The notes below the pieces were generated by a model. The model was not told where the DNA came from, searched no databases, and was given only the letters and a program-made list of their open reading frames with translations. Position numbers and translations under genes: made by a program. This document shows, piece after piece, positions 62,758-64,000 of a stretch of DNA of 64,000 bases (positions are counted from its first letter, which is position 1; each line of letters opens with the position of its first letter). The DNA is from Alentia gelatinosa (taxonomy: Eukaryota; Annelida; Polychaeta; Phyllodocida; Polynoidae), in assembly GCA_950022655.1 (NCBI GenBank), contig OX465584.1:57632335-57696334 (forward strand), in the 5' to 3' direction.

Positions 62758-63203
62758 CCTGGAGCCTGTTGAATAATCTAGGTAAAGTAAAACACCCTCC
62801 GTTCTGAGCAAACTGTCCCCTTCAGCGGGGTTAAAAATAAAATAAATATTAATTTCTGTAAGCAATTTTTTCTCTTTTCCTTCTGTTTTTTCCCGCGTTC
62901 CTGGGTGTGTGAATTAGCCCGGATTGGAAATTCTTTTATTAAAATAATAATCTCTGTTACGAGCAAACTGTCCCCATAAGCAGGGTGCCCCCTTAAGCGA
63001 GGTGTCCCAGAAGCAGGGTTTTACTGTACATGTATACCCTCTTTTGTACGCCACAGAGACACAGGGACGAAGTGGGTCAACTTTATTCAACACATGGATG
63101 AACTTATGGACGGCTAAGACTGTCCTAGCGAACGAACTTGAACCCTTGCACGAGGTACCGAAAAGGGTCTTCATGATCTTAGATTTTCAACAGGCTCCAG
63201 GGC
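62758..63203. mobile_element. Family U inverted-repeat element with nested AAGCGGGG repeat
   Basis: Left GGAGCCTGTTGAATAATCTA and right TTAGATTTTCAACAGGCTCC are inverted. The span contains an AAGCGGGG-type repeat (about 62800-63030), apparently inserted. Confidence 0.6.
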
Positions 63204-63235
63204 TGGCGAGTCTCACAGATTTACCATGAAACACC

Positions 63236-64000
63236 CGTTTGGGGTTTACACTAGACAATTTCTAGCCATTCACGACTGGAATTCGTCAGGTGGTGGTAAA
63301 TTCCAGAATCGTTGCCTATGATCATCTAGTGTAAATGTCTGGTTAGTTGTCAGGTGGTGATGAATTCAGAACTCGTCGCCTATAATTGTCTAATATAAAC
63401 AGTGGGTAAGACATCAGATGGTGCTAAATTCAGGATTCATCGCCAATAATCATCTAGTGTAAACACTTGGTTTATTGTCAGGTGGTGCTGAATTCAAGAA
63501 TCAACACCTATGATCGTCTAGTATAAACGGCAGGTTAGTCGTCTAACTTCAGGATTTGTCGCCTATAATTGACTAGTGTAAACGCCGGCTCAGTCTTCAG
63601 GTGGTGCTAAATTCAAGAATTGTCGCCTATAACCATCTAGTGTAAAAGCCGGATCAGTCGTCAGGTGGTGCTAAATCAAGGATCCGTCGTGTATAATCAT
63701 CTAGTGTAAATGCCAGGTAAGTTGTCAAGTGGTGCTAAATTCCAGAATCATCGCCTATAATTGTCTAGTGTAAACGCTGGGTAAATCGCCAAGTGGTGCT
63801 AAATTCAAGAATCTTCATCTATAATCATCTAGTGTAAATGACGGGTAAGTCGTCAAATGGTTCTAAATTCAAGAATCATCGCCTATAATCATCTAGTGTA
63901 AATGACGGGTAAGTCGTCAAGTGGTGCTAAATTAAAGAATCGTCGTCTATAATCATCTAGTGTAAACGCCAGGTAAGTCGTCAGGTGGTTCTAAATTTCA
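63236..64000. repeat. Minisatellite, about 64-bp unit, about 12 copies, runs off the window
   Basis: The unit contains GTCGTCAGGTGGTGCTAAAT, then CCTATAATCATCTAGTGTAA. Unit starts at 63845, 63909 and 63973 give a 64-base period. Unit divergence is higher than in the array at 12011. It is the reverse complement of the left end of MITE family A. The right border is beyond position 64000. Confidence 0.85.

Noticed and set aside
63236..64000. CRISPR-like array appearance
   Set aside because: Units are contiguous and diverged throughout with no constant repeat plus unique spacers, and the unit is a MITE end.

Overview
This window looks like transposon-rich intergenic DNA from an animal, most likely a marine invertebrate. 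I cannot name the species. The evidence is eukaryotic throughout: a LINE, a Ty3/Gypsy LTR element, a tyrosine-recombinase (YR) retrotransposon, many MITE-like inverted-repeat families, minisatellites and AT-rich spacers, with no operons. I found no confident host gene, only weak exon or promoter candidates near 45108, 58734 and 59616.

Layout. 1-4.5 kb: small inverted-repeat elements, including a piggyBac-like MITE (940-1269) with TTAA target duplication. 4.6-8.5 kb: an inverted-repeat element split by a LINE with an intact 970-codon ORF (minus strand). 9.4-9.9 kb: a solo Gypsy LTR. 10.5-12.8 kb: nested MITEs and a 77-bp minisatellite. 12863-25254: a 12.4-kb Gypsy element with two 531-bp LTRs, an ATTA target duplication and a tRNA-His primer site. 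Its gag-pol carries frameshifts, and about 5 kb beyond pol holds two extra unrecognised genes, one with zinc-finger-like C-terminal motifs, behind an internal TATA box. 31960-37202: an apparently intact YR retrotransposon (minus strand) with split direct repeats A1-ORFs-B1-A2-B2, whose repeat copies look identical, and a textbook -1 frameshift signal between gag and RT. 37.2-64 kb: host spacer full of MITEs, a LINE tail, telomere-like repeats, long palindromes and a second minisatellite that runs off the end.

The most unusual theme is a family of about twelve small elements (around 28-29, 39-40, 43, 47, 48, 53, 57 and 62 kb). Each pairs a box bounded by TTATCYYACCCC and its inverse with a long hairpin. 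Stem sequences differ between subfamilies, but the hairpin tip is usually GCGAAGC or a C-GNA-G variant, a known extra-stable DNA mini-hairpin. A second set of long palindromes carries a GCCGTAGGC tip. The second theme is the Gypsy element with additional 3' genes.
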